Part shown: in pieces, positions 9,503 to 17,670 of the stretch | How the letters are laid out: each line of letters begins with the position of its first letter | Position numbering within the stretch: position 1 is the stretch's first letter | Assembly (NCBI RefSeq): GCF_000308835.1 | Contig: NZ_BAGN01000202.1 | Coordinates: forward strand, 62,001 to 126,000 | DNA: 64,000 bases | Direction: 5' to 3' | DNA from: Nocardia vinacea NBRC 16497 | GTDB taxonomy: Bacteria > Actinomycetota > Actinomycetes > Mycobacteriales > Mycobacteriaceae | Notes under the pieces: model-generated | Database searches by the model: none | What the model was told of the DNA's origin: nothing | Seen by the model: the letters and a program-made list of their open reading frames with translations, nothing else | Position numbers and translations under genes: made by a program

Positions 9503-9511
9503 CGTTACCGT
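9503..9511. promoter_or_regulatory. CGTTACCGT element shared by both M23 leaders (copy 2)
   Basis: CGTTACCGT, 59 bases before the ATG of the second leader ORF and about 43 bases before its AGAGGA box, almost the same geometry as copy 1. The similar flanks (TATCGATTCG here, AATCGTTTCG there) suggest that the control region was duplicated together with the gene. Confidence 0.45.
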
Positions 9512-9561
9512 CGATGGACCCGTTCCCCTTCCGTAGTTGTGACCAGAGGATGAAAATCTCG

Positions 9562-9681
9562 ATGCGCGTTGCGAACACTCTGAGCGCCGTCCACGACACT
9601 CGAAGACCAGGAACTTTCGAACTTTCCTCGCGTTCAGGACAATTCGGGCGAGCCAGTGGTGTGATGCGGTTAACGCGATGA
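9562..9681 (+). CDS. short leader ORF coupled to the second M23 gene
   Basis: 39 residues (MRVANTLSAVHDTRR...) from ATG, preceded by AGAGGATG at 9545-9552. Its stop TGA overlaps the M23 start as ATGA at 9678-9681. Upstream of ATG 9678 the M23 frame contains no ATG, GTG or TTG back to the stop at 9540, and there is no ribosome binding site next to 9678. The peptide is unrelated in sequence to the first leader, so the position and overlap are conserved rather than the product. Confidence 0.45.
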   Translation: MRVANTLSAVHDTRRPGTFELSSRSGQFGRASGVMRLTR

Positions 9682-11873
9682 CGCGAGAGTGGTTATCGGA
9701 CTCCAGTGGGCGAGGGGTGCCGGTTCAGCATTATCTAGATAATTCTTGGCAACATCCGGGGGATTTCAACGGGGGTGAATCCTGGAAGCTGAGTGATCCA
9801 TGGTCGCAAGCGGATTCATCGTTGGATAGTGGTATCCAGAGCTATGGCACTGGGCAGAATTATGGCGCTGATCAGGGCTACAGCGCAGGCCAGAGTTACG
9901 GCGGCAGTCAGGATTTCGGCACAAGTCAGTCCTACAGCACACGCTCCGATCAAGGCGCGAGCCGGATCTACGACGCAACCCACTATGACGGCGACAGCCT
10001 GATTTACAGCGCGGGCGATGGCGGCTGGCACCAACTCCGTGACGGGAATGAGAACGTGGACTGGAGCGGCGTCGCTATCCACGAATACGGCGCAAGCCAG
10101 CGCGATGGCACAGGGCCGAGCCACGACGCAGGCCAGAACTCCGACGCAAACCACGATTACGGCGACAGCCTGACTTACAGCGCGGGCGATGGCAGCTGGC
10201 ACAGCTTCGGCGACGGCCGCGATCGGAGCCTTGACTGGAACGGCGTCGCCATCCGGGATCACGCCGCAGGGCAGGACTACGACGCAGGTCTGGATTACCG
10301 CGATAGCCTGATCTACAGCACGGGGAATGCCGACTGGCACGGGTTCCCCGACGGCCGCCATCAAGGTCTGGACCGGTACGGCCGCGCCACTCAGAATCAC
10401 GGCACGAGTCAGAGCGAGGGCACAAGCCAGGCCTACGACGCAAGTCAGGATTACGGCCAGAGCCGGGACCAAAATGCGGGCAGCGGGCATGAGTTCGGCG
10501 ACGACCGGGATGAAAACCTGGAATGGAACGGCGTTGCTGTCCAGGATTACGACACAGGCCTGGGCTACAGCACAAGCCAAGACCACAGCGCACGCCAGGA
10601 TCACGGCGACAGTCTGGAATATGGCGACAGTCTGGAATATGACGCGCGCCCGAATTACGGCGCAAGCCTGGGGCACGGCATAAGCCAGACCTACGACGCA
10701 AGCCCGGATTACGGAAACAGCCTGGACCACGGCATGGGCGATAGCGGCTGGCGCCGGCTCCGCGGCGACCGCGATCAGAGCCTGGACTGGAACGGCCGCG
10801 TTATCCAGAGCCACGGTGAAAGCCAGAGCGAAGGTGTAAGCGACACAAGCCTGAGTGCCGGCGTGCGCCAAGAGCACAATGCACGCCAGAACGATGGCGT
10901 AGACCACGATTACGGCGACAGTCTGCGACACAGCGCGGGCAATGCCGACTGGCGCGGGTTCGATAATGGCCGTGATGAGGGCGTGGACTGGGAAGGGCTC
11001 CAGGATCGCGCTGTCACTCGGCGCGACGATGCTTTGCGGAATCACGGTGCGGCTCGGGGTGGTCGCGATTTCGAGGGTGTGGGCGGTGCTCGGAATGTCG
11101 GGGCGGAGACAGATCGGGTAGGTGATGCCGCCGATTCGGCGGGGCGGCGGAAGCGACGGGGTGGCGCGCATCGGGTGCCTGCGCCGCCGCGGGCGTTGAA
11201 GGGGCGGGCCGCGGTTATTGCGGTGGCGGCGGGGGCGATTGTGGCGGCGGGGCAGAATTTGGCGGCGGGTAGTGAAAAGTCGCCGCAGACAGCGGAATTG
11301 CAGGCTGTCGGGCAGCAGCAGGCGTTGGAGCCGGTGAGCGCTGACCTGCCGACGACACCGGAGTTGCTCGACACGGCGACACCGACGAGCCTCGGGCAGT
11401 TCTCCGATGTGCTGGAGAACGGCGATAAGTTCGCGCAGGATCTGGCGGCGGAGGTGGAGGCGAAGCTGCGGCCGCTGTTCACGAAGTTCGCTTCGGGCAG
11501 CTTCACCTCCGGGTACGGCGAGCGCTGGGGCGTGCTGCATCCTGGTGTCGACGTCGCCGCCCCCATCGGCACACCGATCTACGCGGTCGAGGACGGCACC
11601 GTTATCGATGCCGGCCCAGCCGCCGGTTTCGGCATGTGGGTACGGATGCGCGGCGACGACGGCACCGTCACGGTGTACGGCCACATCAACACCGCACTGG
11701 TCTCGGTAGGCCAGCACGTACTCGCGGGCGACGAGATCGCCACCGTCGGCAACCGCGGCGAATCCACCGGCCCCCACTGCCACTTCGAGGTCTGGCTCAA
11801 CGGCACCGACCGCATCGACCCCCTCCCCTGGCTCGCCACCCGCGGCATCAGCCTCGGGCCCGAACGCGACTAA
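9678..11873 (+). CDS. membrane-anchored M23 metallopeptidase with ~490-residue Tyr/Gly/Asp/Ser repeat region
   Basis: 731 residues, a paralog of the preceding gene. The C-terminal M23 domain (about 605-725) has HPGVD and HCHFE, and the hydrophobic segment (AAVIAVAAGAIVAAGQ, about 509-528) follows the shared GGAHRVPAPPRALKGR motif. Residues 1-490 are repetitive. About six degenerate units of the form GDSLxYSAGDGxW(H/R)xxxDGRDxxLDWNGVAI begin near residues 105, 161, 207, 272, 345 and 412, separated by short YG/SQ/DY tracts. This part should be disordered and, if the segment is an N-in anchor, cytoplasmic. The length is far above that of usual M23 proteins of this group. The DNA itself is repeat-rich, so copy number may vary. 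Confidence 0.85.
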   Translation: MTREWLSDSSGRGVPVQHYLDNSWQHPGDFNGGESWKLSDPWSQADSSLDSGIQSYGTGQNYGADQGYSAGQSYGGSQDFGTSQSYSTRSDQGASRIYDATHYDGDSLIYSAGDGGWHQLRDGNENVDWSGVAIHEYGASQRDGTGPSHDAGQNSDANHDYGDSLTYSAGDGSWHSFGDGRDRSLDWNGVAIRDHAAGQDYDAGLDYRDSLIYSTGNADWHGFPDGRHQGLDRYGRATQNHGTSQSEGTSQAYDASQDYGQSRDQNAGSGHEFGDDRDENLEWNGVAVQDYDTGLGYSTSQDHSARQDHGDSLEYGDSLEYDARPNYGASLGHGISQTYDASPDYGNSLDHGMGDSGWRRLRGDRDQSLDWNGRVIQSHGESQSEGVSDTSLSAGVRQEHNARQNDGVDHDYGDSLRHSAGNADWRGFDNGRDEGVDWEGLQDRAVTRRDDALRNHGAARGGRDFEGVGGARNVGAETDRVGDAADSAGRRKRRGGAHRVPAPPRALKGRAAVIAVAAGAIVAAGQNLAAGSEKSPQTAELQAVGQQQALEPVSADLPTTPELLDTATPTSLGQFSDVLENGDKFAQDLAAEVEAKLRPLFTKFASGSFTSGYGERWGVLHPGVDVAAPIGTPIYAVEDGTVIDAGPAAGFGMWVRMRGDDGTVTVYGHINTALVSVGQHVLAGDEIATVGNRGESTGPHCHFEVWLNGTDRIDPLPWLATRGISLGPERD

Positions 11874-11893
11874 CCCCCGCTGGCGCCCCACAA

Positions 11894-11957
11894 ATGTTCA
11901 CCATGCGCTGATGGCGGCATCGGTGAGAGGCCCACGCCACCAGCGCATCGTGAACAT
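11894..11957. repeat. 64-base imperfect palindrome after the second M23 gene
   Basis: ATGTTCACCATGCGCTG (11894-11910) pairs with CAGCGCATCGTGAACAT (11941-11957) with one mismatch. After a second mismatch the stem continues with TGGCG/CGCCA, giving about 23 bp around an 18-base loop. It starts 20 bases past the M23 stop and lacks a T-run. It may be a terminator or a REP/MITE-like unit. The remaining 165 bases up to 12122 show nothing else. Confidence 0.6.
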
Positions 11958-12122
11958 CTGATCAGCTGGTGGTCGCCCGGTTTCGACGATCCGGAGTTGT
12001 CCAGCCGAAGCCTGCGCATAGATGACGCCGACAGTGCCCCGCGTATATCTCCCAGCCGTACGGCCCGACCGGCGCTTACGTACCCGCTCCGACGCGGAAC
12101 GGTCCGGCACTGAAGCGCAGGG

Positions 12123-12548
12123 CTACGGCGCGGCGGCGATCGCCAGGCCTAGCAAGCTCACGACCTTGACTACCTCCAACCCCACATACCAATAGTGAGC
12201 GTGCGAGCGCGGTAACTCCGCGCCCGCGAGCACGCGGTCCGAGCGGCGGGTCAGCAGTGGCCGGACCGCGAGGAGTTGGATTGCGAGGATCGCGGCGGCG
12301 ACACCGAGCCAGATCCGAACCGCATCGCTGGGTGCGACAACCAGGGCCGCGACGATCAACAGGGCGGCGAGGACGGCCTCCACGATATTGAGCGCCCGGA
12401 ATACCAACCGTCCGATGCCGAGGCCGAGCGGCACGGTTATGCCCGGCGCCCGGAACTTCAGCGGCGCTTCCAGGAACGAGATGGCCAGCACCATGCCGAG
12501 CCACAGCATCGGAAGCAACCACAGCAGGTGTTGCGCGACGGTTTCCAT
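12123..12548 (-). CDS. small integral membrane protein, unknown function
   Basis: 141 residues with four hydrophobic segments, near residues 5-25, 42-70, 75-97 and 118-138. A polar loop between segments three and four carries TRRSDRVLAG and a His/Tyr-rich patch (SHAHYWYVGLE). I do not recognise a family with confidence. A GTG three codons upstream (12557) is an alternative start. It lies 52 bases downstream of the pcrA start-to-stop unit on the same strand, so it could be co-transcribed with the helicase gene. Confidence 0.65.
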   Translation of the reverse strand: METVAQHLLWLLPMLWLGMVLAISFLEAPLKFRAPGITVPLGLGIGRLVFRALNIVEAVLAALLIVAALVVAPSDAVRIWLGVAAAILAIQLLAVRPLLTRRSDRVLAGAELPRSHAHYWYVGLEVVKVVSLLGLAIAAAP

Positions 12549-12600
12549 GTCGCGCACGCTACCGACCGCATCGTCGATAGATCAGGGTCGAAGGCCCCTA

Positions 12601-15228
12601 TCAGAGCTTGATCAGGGTGCGGCTGTATTGCGGGATGAGGCGGATCTTGCCTGCGGTGCCGAAGTCGATCGTGACGGTCGCCAGGGGGCCGAAGCCTTCG
12701 GCTGCTACCACGCGGCCGAGGCCGTACTTGTCATCGCTGACTCGATCGCCAACAGCCAGTACGAGATTGGCATTGTTGCGGCTGGCGCCACCGGGTGCGG
12801 GGCGGCGTGGGGCGCGGTCGCTGACGCCCGGTCGCTGCTGATTCCAGCCGTCGCGAGTCCAGTCGTGTTCCAGACCGTCGTCGTCGCCGCGGCGGCGGAT
12901 GCTGCGGGTGAGTGGCGACCCTTTCGGCTCCAACCGCTTCCAGTCGACGAGGTGGGCCGGTATCTCTTGCAGGAATCGGGATTCCGGATTCGAGACCGGC
13001 TGCCCCCAGCCGGAACGCACCACAGCGCGGGTGACGTAGAGCCGTTGCCTCGCCCGGGTGATGCCGACGTAAGCGAGGCGGCGTTCCTCGGCCAGTTCGG
13101 TCGGATCGCCGAGTGCGCGCATGTGCGGGAACTGCCCGTCCTCCCAGCCGGTCACGAAAACCACCGGGAATTCCAGGCCCTTGGCCGTGTGCAGCGTCAT
13201 CATGGTGACCACGCCGGTGCCCTCCTCGGGCAGCTGATCGCTATCGGCCACCAGCGAGACGCGTTCGAGGAAGGCGGCGAGCGAGCCCGGGTCGGGTTCG
13301 CCCTCGGCCACCTCCGGCACCAGTCCCTCTTCCCGGGCGGCCTCGGCATTGTTGTAGGCCTCGGAGCTGAATTCCCGCGCGACGCTCACCAATTCGTTCA
13401 GGTTGTCGAGCCGGGCACCGTCCTGCGGATCGTCGGAGCCCTCCAACTCGGCTCGGTAGCCGGTGCGGTCGAGAACCGCCTCGACCATATTGCCGAGGTC
13501 GGGGAAGTCCTGATCCGCCTGCGCACCGGCCTCCCGCACCTCTTCGAGCAGGTCGAGGAATCCGGCGATCGCGCGCTGCGCCCGCGTATTGAGCAGTGCC
13601 ACTTTGCCATCGGCCGCATCGCGCAATGCCGCGGCGAAACCGATGCCGCGCTGTTCGGCATGCACCGCCACACAGGCCTCGGCCCGGTCGCCGATGCCGC
13701 GGCGCGGAGTGTTGAGGATGCGGCGCAGGCTCACCGTATCGTCCGGATTGTCGAGCACGCGCAGGTACGCGACGATATCGCGCACCTCCTTGCGCTCGTA
13801 GAAGCGCACGCCGCCGACCACCTTGTAGGGCAGTCCCATGCGAATGAAGATTTCTTCCAACGCGCGGGAATTGTTGTTGGTGCGGTAGAAGACCGCGACA
13901 TCGCTGTAGTTGGCATCACCCGCGTCCACCAGCCGGTCGATCTCGCGCGCCACGAACGAGGCCTCGTCGTGCTCGTTGTCGGCGACGTAGCCGGTGATCA
14001 GATCGCCCTCACCGGAGTCGGTCCACAGCCGCTTGTCCCTGCGCTTCTCATTGCGCGATATCACCGCGTTCGCGGCGGACAGAATGTTCTGGGTGGAGCG
14101 GTAGTTCTGTTCCAGCAGAATGGTTTCCGCATCCGGGAAGTCGCGCTCGAATTCCTCGATATTGCGGATGGTCGCGCCGCGGAACGCGTAGATGGACTGG
14201 TCCGCGTCACCGACGACGCACAGTTCGCTCGGCGCGACCGCGTCTTCGGTCTGCTCCGCCGCGTGATGCCCGACCAGCTCGCGGACCAGGATGTACTGGG
14301 CGTGGTTGGTGTCCTGGTACTCGTCGACCAGCACATGCCGGAACCGGCGACGGTAGTACTCGGCGACCTGCGGATGGTTCTGCAGCAGTGCCACCGTTTC
14401 GCCGATCAGATCGTCGAAGTCGAGTGCGTTCGCCGAACGCAACCGGCGCTGATATTCGGTGTAAACGCGGGCGACGAGTCCGGGCAGTTCGGTTTCGTCG
14501 GTTTCGGCATCGGCGGTGGCCTGCTCGGGCCCGATGAGCTCGTTCTTCAAATTCGAGATGGCGGTGGCCAGCAGCCGCGCCGAATATTTCTTGACGTCGA
14601 TATCGAAGTCGCGGCTGATCATGGTGAGCAACCGCCGGGAATCGTCGGCGTCGTAGATGGAGAAATTGGAATTCAGGCCGGGCAGCAGCGCCGCCTGCAT
14701 GCGCAGGATGCGGACGCAACTGGAGTGGAAGGTCGAGACCCACATGTTGTTCGCGCGCGGACCGACCAGCCCGCTCACCCGCTCGCGCATTTCGGCGGCG
14801 GCCTTATTGGTGAAGGTGATGGCCAGGACCTGACCAGGCGTTACTCCCCGAGCGGCCAGCAAATAGGCGATGCGCCGGGTGAGCACGGCGGTCTTGCCAG
14901 AACCCGCGCCCGCGACGATCAACAGCGGCGCACCGGTGTGTACGACCGCGGCGCGCTGCTGCGGGTTGAGGCCGTCGAGCAGTCGCTCGGCCTCCTCCGC
15001 GCGACGTTGCTCACGTTCGGCGCGGCGCTTTTCTTGTTCGACACGGTGCTTGTCGTCCACGACACGCCGCGACGCTGCATCGTCGGCCGGGTGCACTACC
15101 CCCGGCGCGGTGGGCACGGCAGGGTCGCCCATCTCCCCGGTGCGAGCAGCGTCGACCAGCGGTTTCTGCGCTGAATCCTGGTGCCGAGTCCGCCCGGCCT
15201 GCGTCTGGGGAGCCACCGTGATGTCCAT
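12601..15228 (-). CDS. pcrA: ATP-dependent DNA helicase PcrA/UvrD1
   Basis: 875 residues. Superfamily 1A 3'-5' helicase for nucleotide excision repair and for clearing recombination intermediates. Visible motifs are Q-motif LNPQQRAAV, Walker A AGAGSGKT (near 105), TFTNKAA, Walker B DEYQDTN (near 300), GDADQSIYAFRGA, LEQNYRST, and the late motif MTLHTAKGLEFPVVF. The C-terminus has the Tudor-like tail typical of actinobacterial UvrD1 (FGTAGKIRLIPQYS). An extra N-terminal stretch of about 85 residues contains a charged helical run (EQEKRRAEREQRRAEEAERL). It is divergent from the chorismate mutase gene, as in mycobacteria. Confidence 0.95.
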   Translation of the reverse strand: MDITVAPQTQAGRTRHQDSAQKPLVDAARTGEMGDPAVPTAPGVVHPADDAASRRVVDDKHRVEQEKRRAEREQRRAEEAERLLDGLNPQQRAAVVHTGAPLLIVAGAGSGKTAVLTRRIAYLLAARGVTPGQVLAITFTNKAAAEMRERVSGLVGPRANNMWVSTFHSSCVRILRMQAALLPGLNSNFSIYDADDSRRLLTMISRDFDIDVKKYSARLLATAISNLKNELIGPEQATADAETDETELPGLVARVYTEYQRRLRSANALDFDDLIGETVALLQNHPQVAEYYRRRFRHVLVDEYQDTNHAQYILVRELVGHHAAEQTEDAVAPSELCVVGDADQSIYAFRGATIRNIEEFERDFPDAETILLEQNYRSTQNILSAANAVISRNEKRRDKRLWTDSGEGDLITGYVADNEHDEASFVAREIDRLVDAGDANYSDVAVFYRTNNNSRALEEIFIRMGLPYKVVGGVRFYERKEVRDIVAYLRVLDNPDDTVSLRRILNTPRRGIGDRAEACVAVHAEQRGIGFAAALRDAADGKVALLNTRAQRAIAGFLDLLEEVREAGAQADQDFPDLGNMVEAVLDRTGYRAELEGSDDPQDGARLDNLNELVSVAREFSSEAYNNAEAAREEGLVPEVAEGEPDPGSLAAFLERVSLVADSDQLPEEGTGVVTMMTLHTAKGLEFPVVFVTGWEDGQFPHMRALGDPTELAEERRLAYVGITRARQRLYVTRAVVRSGWGQPVSNPESRFLQEIPAHLVDWKRLEPKGSPLTRSIRRRGDDDGLEHDWTRDGWNQQRPGVSDRAPRRPAPGGASRNNANLVLAVGDRVSDDKYGLGRVVAAEGFGPLATVTIDFGTAGKIRLIPQYSRTLIKL

Positions 15229-15604
15229 CGTCCATCCACGCTACCGGCGGGCACCGACAGAGATGAAGTCTCGGTCGACATCGGTGTCCATTCCGCGAAC
15301 AGCAGGTGAACCGCCCCGGGTCGACAGGGACGTCGGAACGTGCAAGCCTTCTCAGGAGATTCACAAAATGAAGCGTTTTGCATTGCTTCGGCCCCGTGGC
15401 AGACTGGCCCATATGACCTGCGCGACCGCCGCGAAGTATCCGATTCGGCTAACGGCCGGATATCGTGATCGCGGACTTTGTACCTGAGCGCGCTGCCTGG
15501 GGGGAGGATTGCAAGACCTACCAGGTTTGTTTTGCACGGTGAAAGAACCGATCGGTAACGAGCTCGGCTCACCGGCCGATCCATGTTCTGACACGAGGAG
15601 ATGA
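15229..15604. other. intergenic region between pcrA and chorismate mutase genes
   Basis: About 375 bases holding the divergent promoters. One possible tiny ORF is visible at 15368-15487: 39 residues, starting MKRFALLRPRGRLAH, behind an AGGAG box at 15354-15358. It could be a leader peptide, but its codon use gives no strong support. An AGGAG box at 15596-15600 serves the chorismate mutase gene. I see nothing else. Confidence 0.4.
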
Positions 15605-15901
15605 ATGATGAGCACCCCCGCCACGACGACCGGGTCCGATTCGGCTCTGCCCCACACCGAGGCCGAGATCGACAAGCTCCGCAAGGAGATCGACCAGCTC
15701 GACGCGGAAATTCTGGCCGCCATCAAGCGCCGCACCGAGGTCTCGCGGATCATCGGCCGCACGCGTATGGCCTCCGGCGGCCCCCGCCTCGTACACAGTC
15801 GTGAGATGAAGGTGCTCGAGCGCTTCAGCGAACTCGGCCAGGAGGGCCACACCCTCGCCATGCTGCTGCTGCGCCTCGGTCGCGGCCGACTGGGCCACTG
15901 A
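15605..15901 (+). CDS. chorismate mutase, AroQ-delta type (Rv0948c-like)
   Basis: 98 residues. Converts chorismate to prephenate for Phe and Tyr synthesis. The helical AroQ fold shows IDKLRKEIDQLDAEILAAIKRR and the diagnostic actinobacterial block RLVHSREMKVLERF, then LAMLLLRLGRGRLGH at the C-terminus. In mycobacteria this subclass is weakly active alone and is boosted by binding DAHP synthase AroG, with the C-terminal LGRGRLGH tail taking part. Start codons overlap (ATG at 15605 and 15608); the AGGAG box at 15596-15600 favours 15608. Confidence 0.93.
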   Translation: MMSTPATTTGSDSALPHTEAEIDKLRKEIDQLDAEILAAIKRRTEVSRIIGRTRMASGGPRLVHSREMKVLERFSELGQEGHTLAMLLLRLGRGRLGH

Positions 15902-15970
15902 CCGTCTCCGGCCGCCACTAGCGGACCGATCGAACCACGCGACGTTCGCAAGATCGCCGCCTTCCACAAG

Positions 15971-16003
15971 GCCGCCCCGGGTGTATTTCACCCCGGGGCG
16001 GTC
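15971..16003. terminator. hairpin terminator between chorismate mutase and SSADH genes
   Basis: CCGCCCCGGGTG and CACCCCGGGGCGG pair around TATTT with one bulged G. On the plus strand TCGTTTCAT follows. It lies between two convergent genes, so it may serve both. Confidence 0.7.
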
Positions 16004-16019
16004 GTTTCATGTCTGCGGG

Positions 16020-17474
16020 TCAGGTCAGGGCGATGTACTTCGTGGACAAGTACTCCTCGATGCCCTCGATACCGCCTTCGCGGCCGAAGCCCGAGGCCTT
16101 GACGCCGCCGAAAGGTGCTGCGGGATCGGAAATTACGCCGCGGTTGATGCCGACCATGCCGGATTCGAGGCCCTCGGCGATGCGCAGGGCGCGGTCGAGA
16201 TCGCGGGTGTAGACGTAGCTCACCAGGCCGAATTCGGTGTTATTGGCGGCGGCGAGACCCTCTTCCTCGGTTTCGAAGCCGACGATGGGGGCGACGGGGC
16301 CGAAGACCTCCTCGCGCAGGATCCGAGCATTCGCGGGGACCTCGCTGAGGATGGTCGCGGGATAGAACCAGCCGGGGCCGCCGGGAGCCTTGCCGCCGAG
16401 GCGGACCTGCGCACCGACTGCCACCGCGTCATCGACCAGTTCGCTGACGGTATCGAGCTGCTCCTCGTTGATGAGCGGGCCGAGCGTGGTGTTCGGATCG
16501 GTACCTGGTCCGAGGGTGACCGTATTCGACATCGCCTCGACGAGTTTGGTGGTGAACTCCTCGAGCACGCCGTTCTGCACGTGGAAGCGGTTGGCCGCGG
16601 TACACGCCTCACCGCCGTTGCGCAGTTTGGCCAGCATCGCGCCCTGTACGGCGGCGTCGATATCGGCATCGTCGAAGACCACGAACGGTGCGTTGCCGCC
16701 GAGCTCCATCGAGGTGCGCAGCAGTCCGTTCGCCGACTTCTCCACCAGCTTCTTGCCGACCTCGGTGGATCCGGTGAAGGTGAGTTTGCGCAGGCGCGGA
16801 TCGTCGAGCAGCGGCTGGGTGACGGCGCCGGAACGGCTGGAGGTGATCACCGAGAGCACCCCGTCCGGCAGCCCCGCTGCACTGCACAGCTTCGCCAGCG
16901 CCAACATGGTCAGCGGTGTAGCCGATGCGGGCTTGACGATCATCGTGCACCCCGCGGCCAGCGCGGGTCCGATCTTCCGGGTGCCCATGGCGAGCGGGAA
17001 GTTCCACGGCGTGATGGCCAGACACGGCCCGACCGGCTGTTTGTGCACCATGATCCGCCCGGTACCGGACGGCGCGTGCAGGTAGCGTCCGTGCGCCCGC
17101 ACCGCCTCCTCGCTGAACCAGCGGAAGAATTCGGCGCCGTAGCGCACCTCGTTGCGGCTTTCCGGCAGCGCTTTGCCCATCTCCAGCGTCATCAGCAGCG
17201 CGAATTCCTCGGCGCGCGCGGTCAGCTGATCGAAGACCCGGCGCAGGATCTCGCCGCGCTCCCGCGACGGTGTCGCCGCCCATTCGGCCTGCACCGCGGC
17301 GGCCGCGTCGAGCGCCCGCACGGCATCTTCCGGCGTGGCGTCGGCGACCTCGGCCAGCACCTGCCCGTCGGCCGGATTGTGCACGGGGAAGGTGCCGCCC
17401 CCGGTGGCGTCGACGGGACCGCCGATCCACAGCTGCGTCGGCACGGATTGGAGTACTTCGCGTTCGGACACCAT
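16020..17474 (-). CDS. gabD: NAD-dependent succinate-semialdehyde dehydrogenase
   Basis: 484 residues, aldehyde dehydrogenase superfamily. It should oxidise succinate semialdehyde to succinate, feeding the TCA cycle. The catalytic Glu lies in MELGGNAPF (near 254), the catalytic Cys in [11 protein letters not shown] (near 290), and the cofactor-binding PWNFPL and [10 protein letters not shown] stretches are present. The family is broad, so another small aldehyde remains possible. It is inserted between the chorismate mutase and pgi genes relative to the M. tuberculosis order, and is convergent with the former. Confidence 0.85.
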   Translation of the reverse strand: MVSEREVLQSVPTQLWIGGPVDATGGGTFPVHNPADGQVLAEVADATPEDAVRALDAAAAVQAEWAATPSRERGEILRRVFDQLTARAEEFALLMTLEMGKALPESRNEVRYGAEFFRWFSEEAVRAHGRYLHAPSGTGRIMVHKQPVGPCLAITPWNFPLAMGTRKIGPALAAGCTMIVKPASATPLTMLALAKLCSAAGLPDGVLSVITSSRSGAVTQPLLDDPRLRKLTFTGSTEVGKKLVEKSANGLLRTSMELGGNAPFVVFDDADIDAAVQGAMLAKLRNGGEACTAANRFHVQNGVLEEFTTKLVEAMSNTVTLGPGTDPNTTLGPLINEEQLDTVSELVDDAVAVGAQVRLGGKAPGGPGWFYPATILSEVPANARILREEVFGPVAPIVGFETEEEGLAAANNTEFGLVSYVYTRDLDRALRIAEGLESGMVGINRGVISDPAAPFGGVKASGFGREGGIEGIEEYLSTKYIALT

Positions 17475-17670
17475 GCACCCCAGCCTAAGCCGCGCGCTCG
17501 CGCATCACCCCCGACTCATCGATCCGAAATTCGCCGACCTATTCGAGCGGGATGCGTCCCGGTCCGAGCGACACGCGAATGATCGCCACGGGGTAGCCGT
17601 CAGGACAACATCGGCGAAAGTATGCGGTCCTTCCCTGCGCGCCCGATCGAGTGCTTGTAACCTCGCGGAC

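Noticed and set aside
9816-11891. 691-codon open frame on the minus strand across the second M23 gene
   Set aside because: It mirrors the repeat-rich, high-GC plus-strand gene; it has no domain, no ribosome binding site, and a repetitive Ala/Val pattern expected from antisense of the GDS/Y repeats.
12388-15174. 928-codon open frame on the plus strand opposite pcrA
   Set aside because: Antisense shadow of a certain helicase gene; no recognisable protein sequence.
15368-15487. 39-codon ORF with an AGGAG box between pcrA and chorismate mutase genes
   Set aside because: Possible leader peptide, but no overlap with a downstream start and no coding signal, so it is only mentioned in the intergenic entry.
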